From: Temnothorax longispinosus
Taxonomy: Eukaryota > Arthropoda > Insecta > Hymenoptera > Formicidae
Assembly (NCBI RefSeq): GCF_030848805.1
Contig: NC_092359.1
Span: 16,605,102 to 16,669,101 of the forward strand
Length of the DNA: 64,000 nucleotides
Reading direction: 5' to 3'
The position numbers and the translations under genes were made by a program. Below the pieces are notes generated by a model that saw nothing but the letters and a program-made list of their open reading frames with translations, was not told the DNA's origin and did not search any database. Numbering within the stretch: position 1 is the first letter of the stretch; each line of letters starts with the position of its first letter. Of this stretch, positions 27,692 to 40,083 are shown piece after piece.

Positions 27692-30600
27692 GATTTCTCT
27701 TTTCACGACGTACGGATAAATGAAATACTGTCACAGACAGACAAATAATACTTTCTTATGAGATCAATTTAAATCTTCAAGAATAATTTCGTGCAATATT
27801 TCTTTTAAATTTATTCATCTAAAACGTAAAATAAGTACAGAATATTTATTTCATTTTAGTTTAGTTTAAGTTTTGTTCGCGAATCTATAAAGGTTATTCC
27901 ATTATAAAAGAATTTAATTTAAAAACGTTTTACATTGCAGTTGAAAACGTTGAAAAAAAGAATTGGGTTTTTTTCTAAAACCGATCCTAAATTTTGTTAT
28001 AGATTCAATATAGAATAGAATATGTTATATAAATCCTATAATCATTAGGTATAAATCATTGATCTTAAGAAGATGTATGCCATTCACGGAAAAATGTATT
28101 TTTATTATAGTCTCTTAATTATTGGGGGGATATTCTAACATACTATTATAAAAATGGTAAGCCTGATTTGCGACTTATTATCCGGCGTAAGTTCACGAGA
28201 TAAAATAGAATCGGCGCCCACTCGGTTGTTTAGAGGTTTATAGATTAGCTCGGCATGTGTTCTCTTGGAGTTCCCGTACTCATGTGAAAATGGATGTACG
28301 TAATCCGCGGCACTTGTTTGAACGCTGAGCTAAACCGACGGGAAAGAGAAGTTGAAGAGGAAATAAAAGTAACTGTAGGACGGCTCTCTCGCTCCGCGCA
28401 CTTGTGCAACACCCGAGAAGAAGACAATAGTGTATACGCAGACTGGGACGCCCAAGAAGAACAGAAACGAACTTAAACGGTGAAAGAAGCTAACCAGATG
28501 TGACCTCAGAATTTACAATTAGACCGAGTGATTGTTACTTTGTTCGTTACCACTGTTAAGGCCGCGCCTTCGTATGTTACAACGTAATTTTGTAACGAGA
28601 ACAAATAAGCCGCACAACGCCACAACGTTAGAAGAGAAATAAAAATAGCTTTCTTTCCAGATCTCTAGCGGAGAGACAACTTTTATAATTGTAGTAATTG
28701 TTCGAATAAGGATGCAGTACAAATTCTTGTATATAGGTTTTAAAGAAGTGACTGTGCGATTTAATGAAAAAACTTATTTCGTAACTTTCGTATATAAATT
28801 ACAAAACCCACGAGAAACAAACAATGTCTTTCTATTAACGGCACAATAATGCACAATGTGCGTATATTCACGTGTTGTTCAATTAAATTATGCTGTGATG
28901 AAAAGAGATACAGACTTCCCTGTTATTATAGTTGTTGCGGGGAATAAAGTTGAGCAAGTCTCATTTTAGTCATAATTGAGCTCGAGTATAGCAATCATAT
29001 TTTCAACAACCGACGTAATATTACTTTTGTATTCGTTTGCACAATTTAATAAACTCCGGTACAAGAAATATGATATTGTGCAGTTAATTAACAACAACTT
29101 ACCGCGACGCGGCGGCTCAACTTTATAAATTTCGCGTATCACGCTATATAAGGTTATAGAATTTTAGCTCCCAGTAGCGCGGGCCAGCCCGACGTGTGTC
29201 TCAAAAGCTTCTTTCCACACCGATAATTAATGCAAGCATCGCTATCCTCAAATTTAATTAACTCGGAGCTTTTGCGAAAGGTTTATTTATGGTTATTTTC
29301 GGCTATGCACGCAACAACGGAACAACGCTTAATTTTATGAAATTTCCTTGGCAAAGAGAACGTCCAATTATGCGGTACTGATACTTGCATATCATTACTT
29401 TGATGCATGGCAGAGAACATAGCTCTGCAGTAGACACGTGTTTTTGATCTTTTTTCTCTCTCTCTCTCTCCTCTCTCTTTCTCTCTCAAGAAGCGAGAAG
29501 ATTTTCAAAATATTAATATTTTAATGCACTTTTCACATCATTTTAAACAGAGGTAAAAATTTTAATTATATTAATTCTAATTATAATAAATGAAAGCGTT
29601 ATTTGTCGTTCGCAAATATAAGTCTGTGTTTCACATTGAAATTACAATATGAAAACGTGAATATTTCATATTGTCTTGGGGGAATGTTAGCTATACATAC
29701 AGAAAAGAATATGTTTACAATAAAATATTTATATTATAATAGAAATAAGCTATAATAGCTATATATTAATAAAAATAAGCGACTAGTTGACTTTTCCCCA
29801 AGTAATTGATTCTTATTCAATTTCCGCTCTTTTCCCACTTTTAATTGTGCAGTATTTTCTAGGATCTCGTACTTGAAATTAAATGAACTTTCTCTTAACG
29901 AGATTAGGCTGATTAAAACGATGGGACTGCATTATTCCCGATGCGATCTTAATCACATTACGACAAGCTAAATACGAAGCGCTCGTTAGTTGGAATCTAT
30001 TTTTGCGGCGTCTATTTAAAAATTGTGTAGTAAAAGCGATACGTACGCGGGCTTATCTTTTAACACGACTGACCAAGTAAATCAATAGTCCTGGGCTCTC
30101 TACAAAAAAACGCACCCGCCACCGTATATCAGGGCGTTCCACTTGATTGGACCACGCTAGTTATCTAGTGAATTGGCCGACGTGTCCATTGAATTCGGCC
30201 AAATTATGGCACCTTTCGCTTACGTAACGTTTATTTTCCCTAATCGATACGAATTCTCGTACCGATGGAAAAATTCGTCGCGAGACGCGCGTGACGCATT
30301 CACGACAGTGGCTCATTAATTTTCGCAAATTTTCTGCTCATTTGCGACATCGCATTTATCCTTCTGCTGCAATATTTCAGAAATTAACGAAATTTATTTT
30401 GTCATTAACAAAAATTTGTTAGAAAATGTCACTTTAGCGCACATCTCGTCTGCCATTTATTCACTCTATCATATGTATATTCAAGAAAAAAAGGTTGTGA
30501 AATAAATCCACAGTTATTCCTCCGAAAAAACGCATTTCAAAAACCTGTCTCATGGAATCGTTTCACCTTTCAGCTTAAATTTGAAAGACACGCTCGAAGG

Positions 30601-31235
30601 AACGATAAATGAGAGTCGGGTTAAAGGAAACCGTGTCTGTAATTCGGCTTGCTGCTACGTACGTTGCTACGAGTAATTACACTCACGTTCATTTCTTCCA
30701 GAGAAGAAACGACTGCATCAGATGATTAAAAGTCACGGGACTTTGTAGAGCTTGCGAGTAATATGGGCTGCCTCGTTATAAATTCCATTTTATTTTCTAT
30801 TGCGCACGTCTCTCTTTCCGATAATTATAACACGACCAAAATATATACAGCAACGTAGTCAATTAACGCGTTTAATAAAACTCGCGAATGCAGTTTTAAG
30901 CACTATCACAATAGCGAGGATTATAATATATCGCGGGCTGTATTACATTCCTGTGTATTATATCCCGCATTCTATCTATTTTTACCAATAATGTCAATTT
31001 CAATAAAAACTCAACCAACCATCAGTTTCACTTTACATAACATTTTAGCGTGTGTGCGCGATTTTAAACAACTTGAAAACCAATTGAAAACCAAATTTAA
31101 TATTCTATTCCAGAGAAGGCTTTTACTTAGAATTAAATAAAGAATAAGATATCACGCTATATGACTTATGATCGACAGCTTCGCATGTCTAAATTTCAAT
31201 AAAAGTTGTACGAAATATCAAACGTTCGATCCATA
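27692..31235. other. Non-coding stretch
   Basis: About 3.5 kb without a recognisable gene. A CT-rich run lies at about 29454-29487. The segment 30090-30310 has balanced, non-repetitive sequence including the palindrome CTTACGTAAC, and could be conserved non-coding DNA; this cannot be judged from one sequence. Confidence 0.4.
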
Positions 31236-31304
31236 TAAGGTAAAGGTACCAATGGTACCAATACCCGGACATGTACCTATATCCGGACACCTTTATTATT
31301 TATA

Positions 31305-31652
31305 AGTATAACGCGAATTAAGGGCGGCAGTGTGGTCTAGTGCGGTAGAGCGCTAGACTCGTAATCTGAGGAACCAGGTTCGAGTCCACTAGAGCCATGT
31401 AAACATGGAATGTTTTTCCGGCAGCTGCGCCCCTCCGTGCAAGATAGGCTCTTGTGCGGAGCAAACTGGGCTCCGTCTTTCGGAAGAGACGTTAAGCTGT
31501 TGGTCCAAAGGGTTAAAGTGAGAGGAGAAGGGTAGTAGTGTGAAGGTTTGGGTAACGTTCCTTATTAAAAAAAAAAAAAAAAAAAAAAAACCGCCTTGCA
31601 AACCTTGCGGGGATAAGCAATAAAGATAGTTTATGAGTATAACGCGAATTAA
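31305..31652. repeat. Target-site duplication flanking the SINE
   Basis: AGTATAACGCGAATTAA at 31305-31321 is repeated exactly at 31636-31652. The match extends about six more bases upstream with one mismatch (TTTATA against TTTATG). This is the footprint expected of LINE-mediated retroposition. Confidence 0.92.
31322..31629 (+). mobile_element. tRNA-derived SINE retroposon
   Basis: The 5' part (31322-31396) looks like a tRNA: a box A-like TGGTCTAGTGCGG at 31333-31345 and a box B GGTTCGAGTCC at 31377-31387, the internal promoter elements of RNA polymerase III. CTCGTAA lies in the anticodon-loop position, suggesting a Thr (CGU) type origin. A body follows with CTTTCGGAAGAGACGTTAAG (near 31477). 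It resembles a central block shared by several invertebrate tRNA-SINEs, though I cannot name the family. A run of 24 A at 31567-31590 is followed by a short unique tail ending near AATAAAGATAG. It is flanked by a target-site duplication and depends on LINE enzymes. The minus-strand 89-codon frame over it is not a gene. Confidence 0.85.
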
Positions 31653-31826
31653 AATCAAAGATAAAAGTACTTTTTCTTGTAGTTTAAAACTTCAGTTATA
31701 TAATATCCAAACGTTTATTTTTATAAATTTATATTTTTTTAAAGGTATAATCCAAACACAAATACGTGTCCAGGTATTGGTACATTTCCTATGCTTAAGT
31801 GTCCGGGTATTGGTACCTTTACCTTA

Positions 31827-33700
31827 CATCATGCATTACGCATCACCGTCATATCACCGGTATCGTTTTTCTACACGCATGTAAATTATCAACGTCGCAC
31901 GTGCCGCGATAAAAATCATCGACACGCTACATCCGTCATTCATGACAACCTCCGCATAGTCTTGGATATTCGCACGCAATAAAACCTTCGAGCTCGCTAT
32001 ACTGTCGCAAACATGCGTGATTTATCGAGTAAAACCCTCATGCGTGCTTCTTTTCGCGAAACGGACGAAATGCATCGACCGCGAATAATCTATTGTGAGC
32101 ACGTTTACCTGCTCAACTTGGCTTTATTTTCGTGCACTTTATTTTTATCGCAATGTTGCAATCCGCATACAGTATGTTATATTGGCAGAGAGAGAAAACG
32201 TATCGCAACATTAACCTCACGATGCATTAATAGCGCTAAGGGATTGCGCAAATTGCGTGTCGAAAATTGCGATTGACTAATCTAATATTTTTACTATTGC
32301 ACGAATCATATCCTTGAAAAAGGCAAGTTATTTTTTATTACTTTAGAATTTGCATAGTGACATAAACAATTGATTATTAAAAATGGAAATTATATTGATT
32401 TCCGATAAGTATTTGGGAATTGTTAAAGGAACAATCGGGTGATTATAATCAAAAGTGGTTTTATTTGCGTTTTTATTTCTAAAATTAATAAATTGTAAAT
32501 AAAATTATAAATTTAATAACAATTTACAAGTGCACCTTTTGTCAAAAATGTAATTTATATTTGCAACTTGAAGCAAATTAATTATATTGACAAGAAACTA
32601 TTCCGATTTATGAATCAGTGAAAAAGTTAATTTTTTCTCCTTCGTTTCCTATTTGAATATTTTGCTTCTAACGCATCACCTTTAAACTCGCTTCTAATGC
32701 TTTAAGTAATATTATTGAAAGAGATTAAGTAGATCTCATTGTCAGTGAGATATCGTGGAGATTATTTGTGCGCTTATATGGAAATAAAATTAAGCTTTGG
32801 GTTTACAAATAGATTTAAAAATGGTGAATAATATAGATGTCAGAAATATTAGAATTAATTAGTGCATCAAGTTAACATCTCTTGTGTTTTACATGCAAGT
32901 TTCGAGGGAGATATCTTTTTTTGATAAAACGAGCGCGACTTATTGTGCTGAGAATGTACTGGAAAGCGCTAGTTAAAATACAAAAAGAAAACGTGTGAAT
33001 TGCATCCTCTCCCGAGAGGATCCACTTTTACCTTTTTCACCGCGCACAAAAAAGACCCGCCTCGCTATTTAGTATAAAAGCACGAAGTGGGAAAGGAAAC
33101 CAATGGCATTATTCAGCGATCGATTTAATGATATCACCGGTCTTTGTAAGGTCTAGTAGCAGTAAGAGCGGGTCTTTTTATTAACGACGCTTTGTCACCG
33201 CTTTATTCCAATCCCAGCGAGCCTCCTTCCGTCGCTTTTTCCTAACGCGAACTTAATAACAGCCTGCAATTCTACTGTATGCATCGAATATTCTCTTCTA
33301 GAGTATTCAAATATATATTATGAATCGAGAAATATAATAAAGGGAGTTGAAATCAAGACACTTGAAACTGTATACAGCGATAAACAATATCGAAAGTTAT
33401 ATTTCATACACGTTCGCACGTCGCATAATTTTGCATTTACTATAGTTTAAAGTACAACTTTAAGCAATGTACGCGTACTTTTCCAACCATCGATTTCTCG
33501 TTATATACTTCGCGTTACTTCGGACATAGATATATTAAGTGATTCGACAGCAAAACATTTTCTATAGTATTGCAGTAACATTTTTCATAAAATCAGATTG
33601 TTTCTTTTTTACGTTCAAATAAAATACGATTTTTAAACTTAACAACTAACCGCCGTCGTTGACTTTAAATATGCTCTATCTAAAACGGTCTTTAAAAATT
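31827..33700. other. Non-coding stretch
   Basis: The only structure noted is a 12-base inverted repeat (AAAAAGACCCGC, arms about 33050-33066 and 33164-33182) around a 100-base interval containing TATAAAAG. No gene was recognised; an 87-codon frame at 32013-32276 has no domain. Confidence 0.4.
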
Positions 33701-33749
33701 GTCTGCCAAGAGCCGCCCACTGATGGCGTTCAATGAGATACTTCTCACG

Positions 33750-34110
33750 TGAGTTATCCGTTCATTAAATCTCGCGTTGTCGCGGACGAGTGGGCTCGGA
33801 AGGGTGGTTTCCAGACGAGCGATCTCTTAGACTCAGATATCGCGCAAGGCATCCCCGGAGAGAGGAAAATACAGGACAGACGGGTAAGAGAGAACGAAAG
33901 AGGGCCAACTCGCGCGCTCGCAGAAATATCGTCCATTGTTTCTCGACGACAATGGCATGCAAAACGGAGATGCAGACACCATCCGTTGCACTTTCAGATC
34001 CCGATCATTAAATTAAGCGACATTGTACGCGTCCAAAAATCAAGTTCCGTCGAACGAACTCTCGCTCGTGCTCGATCTGTCGAAGAATGAGGGCCGATAG
34101 GCAGGCAACG
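33750..34110. other. CpG-rich stretch with overlapping open frames
   Basis: Five open frames of 60-113 codons overlap here on both strands, as expected where CG is dense and stops are rare. The longest (33749-34090, plus strand) is Arg- and Ser-rich with no recognisable domain. Possible exon or regulatory region; not assignable. Confidence 0.25.
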
Positions 34111-36059
34111 CCTTTGATCTAAATCAAATATGTTCCTGCTATTTAGAGAGTAAATTGTAAGAGAAGCGCGGTCAACGCAAAAAAAGATGAAAGCACATTT
34201 CTCTCCGCGCCCCGAGTTAAATTCGGCTGACCGCAAATAATGTTACTTTAGGTCAGGGATACTGCGATGCACGCCAACTATTTCCATTTGCCATCCCGTA
34301 AGTTAACGTATTTATTAGCGGGCGCAAAGAGGGGCGTCCCGAAAAATACGAGATAATAACGTGTGCCCCTAAAAGACTCGCGCCAGTTGACTCGAAGCTG
34401 CGTAGGTGCAGAGGACTTTTCTTTCCTTTTTTGTTCTCTTTGACGAAAGACAGTCGAGAAAACGCGCGGCGAAATTATACAAATATATTACAGAATCCTT
34501 TTCCAGCTTTTACATGTTGAGTCAAATAGAAACCTTTTTTCAGTTTTAGTGTGTTGAATCAAATATATAAGAAAAATTTCCTTCCATGCCAAATATAATA
34601 TTTCCACGTTGTAAAGAAATCTATATTTTTCATCATATTCATTAGTAATCAACGTGGTATAATTTTACGATTTAGAATTTGTGCGTCCTCGGTTGCATCT
34701 CTATAAATAGATCGTGATTTCACCGATGCTCTAAATTCGAAAATCATCAAACATAACAAAAAACAAATGAGCCACTGTTAAAAGAATTAGACGCGAAAAG
34801 GAAAAACAGAATTTCGAGGTCGATTGTGGTTTCAGCCGCTTCACAACGCTTTCTCTAAACCGATTGATATTAGCAAAAAGGTGATCGACCTCAAGTACTA
34901 ATAGACGACAGTAATTTCGTTGCGATGAATCGCGAGAGGGACCATCGGAGTTGTCGTCGACCCCAAGCGGCGATTCAGGGGCAAAAGATAACGTCGATAA
35001 AATCAATATGCGCAAAATTGACCTAATCACGCTCCGACTTTCCTCCTCGTGAAAAGCAAATAAGAAGTAGAATTAATATTAGTGTAAAATTCACTTTTAA
35101 AGTAGCAATTAACGATACAGCGCGATTAACATAAGGTGTTTCGATATTCATTCGCAACTTTATTTTTATTAAATGATATATGACTAGACCGGTTTTCTGT
35201 ATAATATTACTCAATTATGTCAGATGTCTCCAAATGTATGATTGCTACTCCGCGAAATTTTCTCAACAATTTTAAATAGCCTTAACTTTTTGTTAACAAA
35301 ACTTCAAAAGAAGGCAATTGTTACGACTTCTTGAAGCTTAATTATTCTTTACTCATTAGATCTTTTTGTAATTTGATTTGCTTGTTCAATGAGTAATTTA
35401 ATTAGTAAGGCTAGTGAGTTAAGTTACGCCGCTCAAGTTCCGGAAATCAATACGACGTATTGCCGCAAACGGTACTCCGCCAATGTCGCGTAATTCATTC
35501 GATTATGCCGTCAATAAAGGGGCCAATCAACTCAGGGAGAGACTCTATAAACGTCCAACAATCACTTCCCGAGCGGCTTAGTCTTAATAATTACTTGCTG
35601 TTTTGCGTTTACTAAGTTTGAATATATCTATTTTGCAACAATCTTTTCAAAGAGAAAAATTACTTCTTCCTTTTGCCCTTAACAAATAAATAAAATATTC
35701 ACGTTCAATAAAATTGAGATACAATGAAGGAAAAATGTATATTAAGAAGCAAGTAGAAGTTTTTCTCCAATTTAATACGGAAGTAAGTATGCTTATTAGT
35801 CTTTATTCGGAGCCCTTACTTATCATAATCTTTTCATTGCTACTATTAAAAATAGCTGAATAATTCAAGCAAAAATTTCGTAATAAATGAAATTTTCTTG
35901 TTACAATTTACAGACAGTATTGTCTAAATGTTGCAAGCGTTACTGCAAAAGGCAAAAGATATAGAATTTCAGACGATATTACAACGATTTCAAGTTATAG
36001 AAGGAACGTCTCAATTCATAATCAGAATTCTTTCCACGAAAACACTTAAAAATCCCACG
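34111..36059. other. Non-coding stretch
   Basis: The segment 35400-35600 is non-repetitive and of balanced composition. Nothing else stands out. A 99-codon minus-strand frame (34731-35030) has no domain. Confidence 0.4.
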
Positions 36060-37620
36060 ACATTATATTGCCCCCGACGAAGACACGGCTCGGCCCTTCT
36101 GAAGCAACTGGGCCAACCCTTTCATTCCGTGCGCTCTTGAGAAAGTAATTTCCCGTTACAGCGTTTCCCTTTCAGATGCAGCCGCATATTACTCGAAAGC
36201 GCACTCTAACGAAACCGACCCCAAACGAAATTCGAACTTACCATTCGGCGAGATGACACTAGACCGACGTCGCAGTTAATTAGCGCACCTTCTTCCGGCC
36301 CAGGGGTGCATCCCGTCGCGAGTCTCTCGAGGGCTAATAATTGCCGGGAAGAGCCGTCACCGTTTATTTCCCGTTTCGTCAATAACGTCGTCAAATCAAG
36401 TTCCTCGCGAGACGATCACTGCGTTTATAATGTTCAATTAAATTTTTTTTACACCTGTATCGGCTTCGGAATTTTTGAGAGCGCCGGATCGTCGATGAAG
36501 ATCGTCGATCTCGAGAAACCACGAACGGCGTCCACGCGATATCGCGAGCGGTCGTTGTTGTCGAACAAATCGACGTCGCGATACTGTTGTTTCTCCGCTC
36601 TGTAACTCTGCCCCTTTCGGAATTGGTGAGGCTTTCAGCTCCGGTTACAGCGTCCGAACGGTGTGCCTTCGTGGAAATCCAACGCGAACGCTCGATCGAG
36701 CCGTCCACGCCGCGCCGGTTATTCGATCCGACGCGACGGCCGCGGTCGCGAAGATCGACCGTATCGATCACCGTCTTCTTCCGCGCGCCAGCCTCTGTCC
36801 ACCGTCGACGCGAACGGCGAGTAGCGCACTACGCGAACTGCGTTAATGCGCTCGAGATAAACGACGCGTTTATTGCGCGCATCCAGTGCAGTACACAGGT
36901 CAGTCGTAAGCCCTCGGTTTATCGCTAGCGGAGTTGCGATAAGCGGACGCGTCGCGGGAAGAATAAAGAACGTGGAATAAAGAGATCGGGGACAATGCGG
37001 CGGACGCGAATCACGGTCATAAGCGCGCGAATGCGATTGCCAATGCTTTTTCCTCTTTCACTCTTTCGGTGAAAAACTTTCGGTCTCGTTCAGTGCAACG
37101 AAGAACCCGCGATTGGCGCGTCGCGTCGCGCGCTCTCGATCTCGATCGCGGATCTTCTCGATCACGCAAAAATATCAATGATTTGCGAGTTAATTATTTG
37201 CGAAGAGAAGCGTTCGCTCGGCGGCTGTCAAATCACACGTGGTTGCGGCACGTTAAACCGGAAATCACTGTCTTCTGTTTCGGGAATCGTCTCTTTGAAA
37301 CTCAAGGATCTATCGTCAAAGATCGCGCGTTGTCATCATTGTCGAGGAACCGCGTCAGGCGAAACGTTGCCAGACGATAGTCCCGAAAATTTACATCCGC
37401 GGCGAAAATTTGCGCGTTCCTGCCGGACTCGATCGTTTTATCGTCGTGGGAAACGAAAAGCGATGAACGAAACGGCGCCGACGACAACATATCCGTTCGC
37501 AGCGACGGCCGACGTCGGACTGCCACCGGCCGCCACTATCAAGGGGTCTTATCGACGGCAGGATAGGTCGTGTTCTGTACGCGGCACCTCCGGACATTCC
37601 CATTGACGGAATTATTGTCA
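36060..37620. promoter_or_regulatory. Long CpG-rich region, candidate promoter/first-exon region
   Basis: This is the longest CpG-dense stretch in the window, with repeated CGCG, GATCG and TCGCG, between AT-rich flanks. Arthropod initiator-like TCAGT sequences occur at 36900-36904 and 37090-37094 on the plus strand, but no TATA box or convincing downstream element accompanies them. Overlapping frames of up to 142 codons (37178-37606, plus) and 126 codons (36391-36771, minus) are Arg/Ser-rich and unrecognised. In Hymenoptera such stretches often hold 5' UTRs or promoters. That role is an inference. Confidence 0.3.
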
Positions 37621-37889
37621 ATGAACATCTCGGCGATGATAAATCGCAGGTTTTGCTATGATAGGATTGCCGTCGGCGGGAGCTCATCACTCGATGTTTG
37701 ATTATAAGTGAACTTTCACGTTTTTTCATTTATATCTGTCGGGCATAGCCTTGTTTTTACCCTGGTTTGATATAAGACAGTTTAATAAATTGTGACAAAT
37801 AAGATTTCATGAAACCTCGACTGACATGTATAAAGAAAGAAAAATACATCGCAGCGTTCTCTTAAACTTTTACTTCTTACAGAAATAAA

Positions 37890-37954
37890 ATTAATATAGA
37901 ACTGCCAATATAATTAATTTCTTCTAGATTAATTATTGGTAGTTCTATATTAAT
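37890..37954. repeat. Imperfect hairpin, about 28-base arms
   Basis: ATTAATATAGAACTGCCAAT pairs with ATTGGTAGTTCTATATTAAT across a short loop containing TTCTTCTAG, with one G/T-type mismatch and a small bulge. It is AT-rich and may be a transposon remnant. A small-RNA precursor is possible but unsupported. Confidence 0.6.
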
Positions 37955-38817
37955 ATATATAACTTTAAAATTGCAACAAAAGCTACTGAAAATTTCAGAA
38001 AATGCATCGTTATAAGTAGTTTTTCAAAAAATTACAAATGACTCACTTTACTTTGTAATTCTAGTGTCAAGAATGTATTGAGATCACAATGTACTTTATA
38101 GCAAGTTTATTTAATTAATACAATTTTAATTAAATACATTCATTTTTTAATACCAAAAGTATCCGTCTAAATAAAAAATAAATAAGTGTAACATTTTATA
38201 TAAATTGTTATCTTTAAAGATACCTATAGAAATATCGTGTTCTAAAAATGCAAAATAAATGAGTCGAATAACTCATATAATTGTAATATGATTGTAATAT
38301 AATGGTGATGTCCGATTTATCTCCATCGCGGTAGGAAAAAAAAATAGAAGAATTGGGAGAGGAACGGGAAAAATCCATTTTTGAAAATTTAATCTGCCAT
38401 TCATTTAACAGCGGAAGCCAATGGCGACTCCTCATTGTCAGTGTAGAAAAAGAATTGACGTACATACGTTTGCGCACGTTATTCGATCGAACGATTAAAC
38501 AGTCTGTTATTGACGTAAGTAACACGCGGAAAAGCCGAGCGAAACATTATCCAAAGACAACACGACAACTTCGTCAACATGATATTTCGTCAACATATAA
38601 TTTAATATCGTCAAACACAATTTTGTTATTCCGTCGCATATAGTCGTGCTCTAACTTCCTTAAAGCGAATGCGGAGACAACTCGTGAGACAACTGTCCAA
38701 TCCAAGGAGACAGAAATTTATTAAAACAAAAAATAGAAGGTGCTCGGGTCATAAGGCATTTCATTTAAAAGGATAATTGCACAATGCTTCTACTTCTATG
38801 ATATTATCTTCTTATTC

Positions 38818-38821
<4 letters not shown>

Positions 38822-38861
<40 letters not shown>
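38822..38861. repeat. (TC)n microsatellite
   Basis: About 20 uninterrupted TC dinucleotides. Confidence 0.95.
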
Positions 38862-38864
<3 letters not shown>

Positions 38865-39864
38865 CTTTTTTCTAGTTCATCGATTTGCAATTAAATACAT
38901 ATGTCGTAAGTCCAGCTATACACTGATATCTGTAGGCGCATTGTCGCTGCTCTAAAAAACGTATAGTGCGGGTAAAAAAGAGAGAGGGAGAAAAAACTGG
39001 ATAAAACAAAAGACAGAAAAACGTGTTTACGTTGTAAATTAAAAGTAGAATATGGAAATGCAAAACCGCAGTAAGAGAAGCTATCCGGTAGTGAAGGATC
39101 CAAGTTCGATACGTGTACGCTTATTGTAAAAATGCGAAAAATGTCGTTAAGCTAAGCTTCGAGAGTGCAAATACGTAGTCAAACTTTACACTTGAGTAAC
39201 TTTCAAGAGCTTGTCTATTTTAATAAAAATTTAATTTGAAGTTTACGCAGCGCTACCTAGTTAGCAAAATGTTTTATCTTGTAAATTTAAAAGTTACGCA
39301 AAAGTGCGACGTTCAAGAAAATTTTCACCGCTAAAAAATCGCCTTAGAAATTTTATCGGAGAATATTCACACGCGAACGTCACGCTCAAGCGTGCGTAAA
39401 ATATAAACATAGACTATCTATATTATATGCGCTATCATAATAATGTTATTTATATTTTATAAATTTGATAATATTAGATTCTTTTGTAAATAATAAAAGA
39501 AAGAATTTTATAATATTAAATTTATGTTACTTAGCAACAGTTTTAAAATACAACTTGTATCTAATATACTACTTTTAATTACTCATGCTATTTAATTTTT
39601 AATTACACCGGTATTAGATTATTGATATGGTATCGACTAAGTTGTAAATTATAAATGCAAAAACTTAACGAGTCTAATAAAATAGCATATTCATTGTTAA
39701 ATATTTAACCTTTACGATCAAAACATATTGCTACGCTACACGATATGTTGAAGTAGCACAAGTGCATGAATCAATGACCATTGACATTTCTGACTAATTA
39801 ATTATCGGACGTACCGCAATCGTTAATTACTACTGATGCTTTTGTATCTCCGTTAAATGTAATG

Positions 39865-40083
39865 TACACTGAAAAAAGGTTTTGAACCAAGGCTTGGTGA
39901 AATAGCTTCAATTAAAGGGTTTAGTGATTATAACAAAATATTTTGTTAATGTTAATCAAATTTGTTAACATTAACCAAAATTGTTAAAATTAACCAAATT
40001 ATTTCGTCGCAATCACTAAACCGTTTAGTTGAAGCTATTTCACCAAGCCTTGGTTATTATAACTAAAACCTTTTTTCAATGTA
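39865..40083. mobile_element. TA-flanked long-TIR MITE (mariner-like ends)
   Basis: The left end TACACTGAAAAAAGGTTTTG and the right end, reverse complement TACATTGAAAAAAGGTTTTA, match. They are followed on both sides by ACCAAGGCTTGGTGAAATAG and then TAAA..GGTTTAGTGATT. The arms extend over about 80 bases and the centre is filled with TTAACA/AACCAAA repeats. TA borders each end. The CACTGAAAAAAGG terminus plus TA target fits Tc1/mariner-type MITEs. No coding capacity. Confidence 0.85.

Larger units (their letters stand above)
31236..31826. mobile_element. Inverted-repeat DNA element interrupted by a SINE
   Basis: The left end carries TAAGGTAAAGGTACCAAT and ACCCGGACA. The right end, read as reverse complement from 31826, gives TAAGGTAAAGGTACCAAT followed by ACCCGGACAC. 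The left side has a small internal duplication (GGTACCAATGGTACCAATAC) and a second CCGGACAC. Without the inserted SINE the element would be about 260 bases with no coding capacity, so it is non-autonomous. No target-site duplication was resolved. Confidence 0.75.
37621..39864. other. Non-coding stretch with a hairpin and a microsatellite
   Basis: Contains the imperfect hairpin at 37890-37954 and the (CT)n tract at 38822-38861. Two small TTCGTCAACAT repeats lie near 38570-38600. No gene was recognised. Confidence 0.4.

Noticed and set aside
29145..29173. Core promoter: TATATAAGG with CAGT 28 bases downstream
   Set aside because: The spacing is plausible, but such strings are expected by chance in AT-rich DNA and no transcript or exon follows.
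31325..31340. miR-34-like string GGCAGTGTGGT
   Set aside because: It coincides with the tRNA-like box A region of the SINE, with no matching hairpin arm.
31322..31396. Functional tRNA-Thr gene
   Set aside because: Box A and box B are present, but the segment is the head of a SINE with body, A-run and target-site duplication, and the acceptor stem does not pair cleanly.
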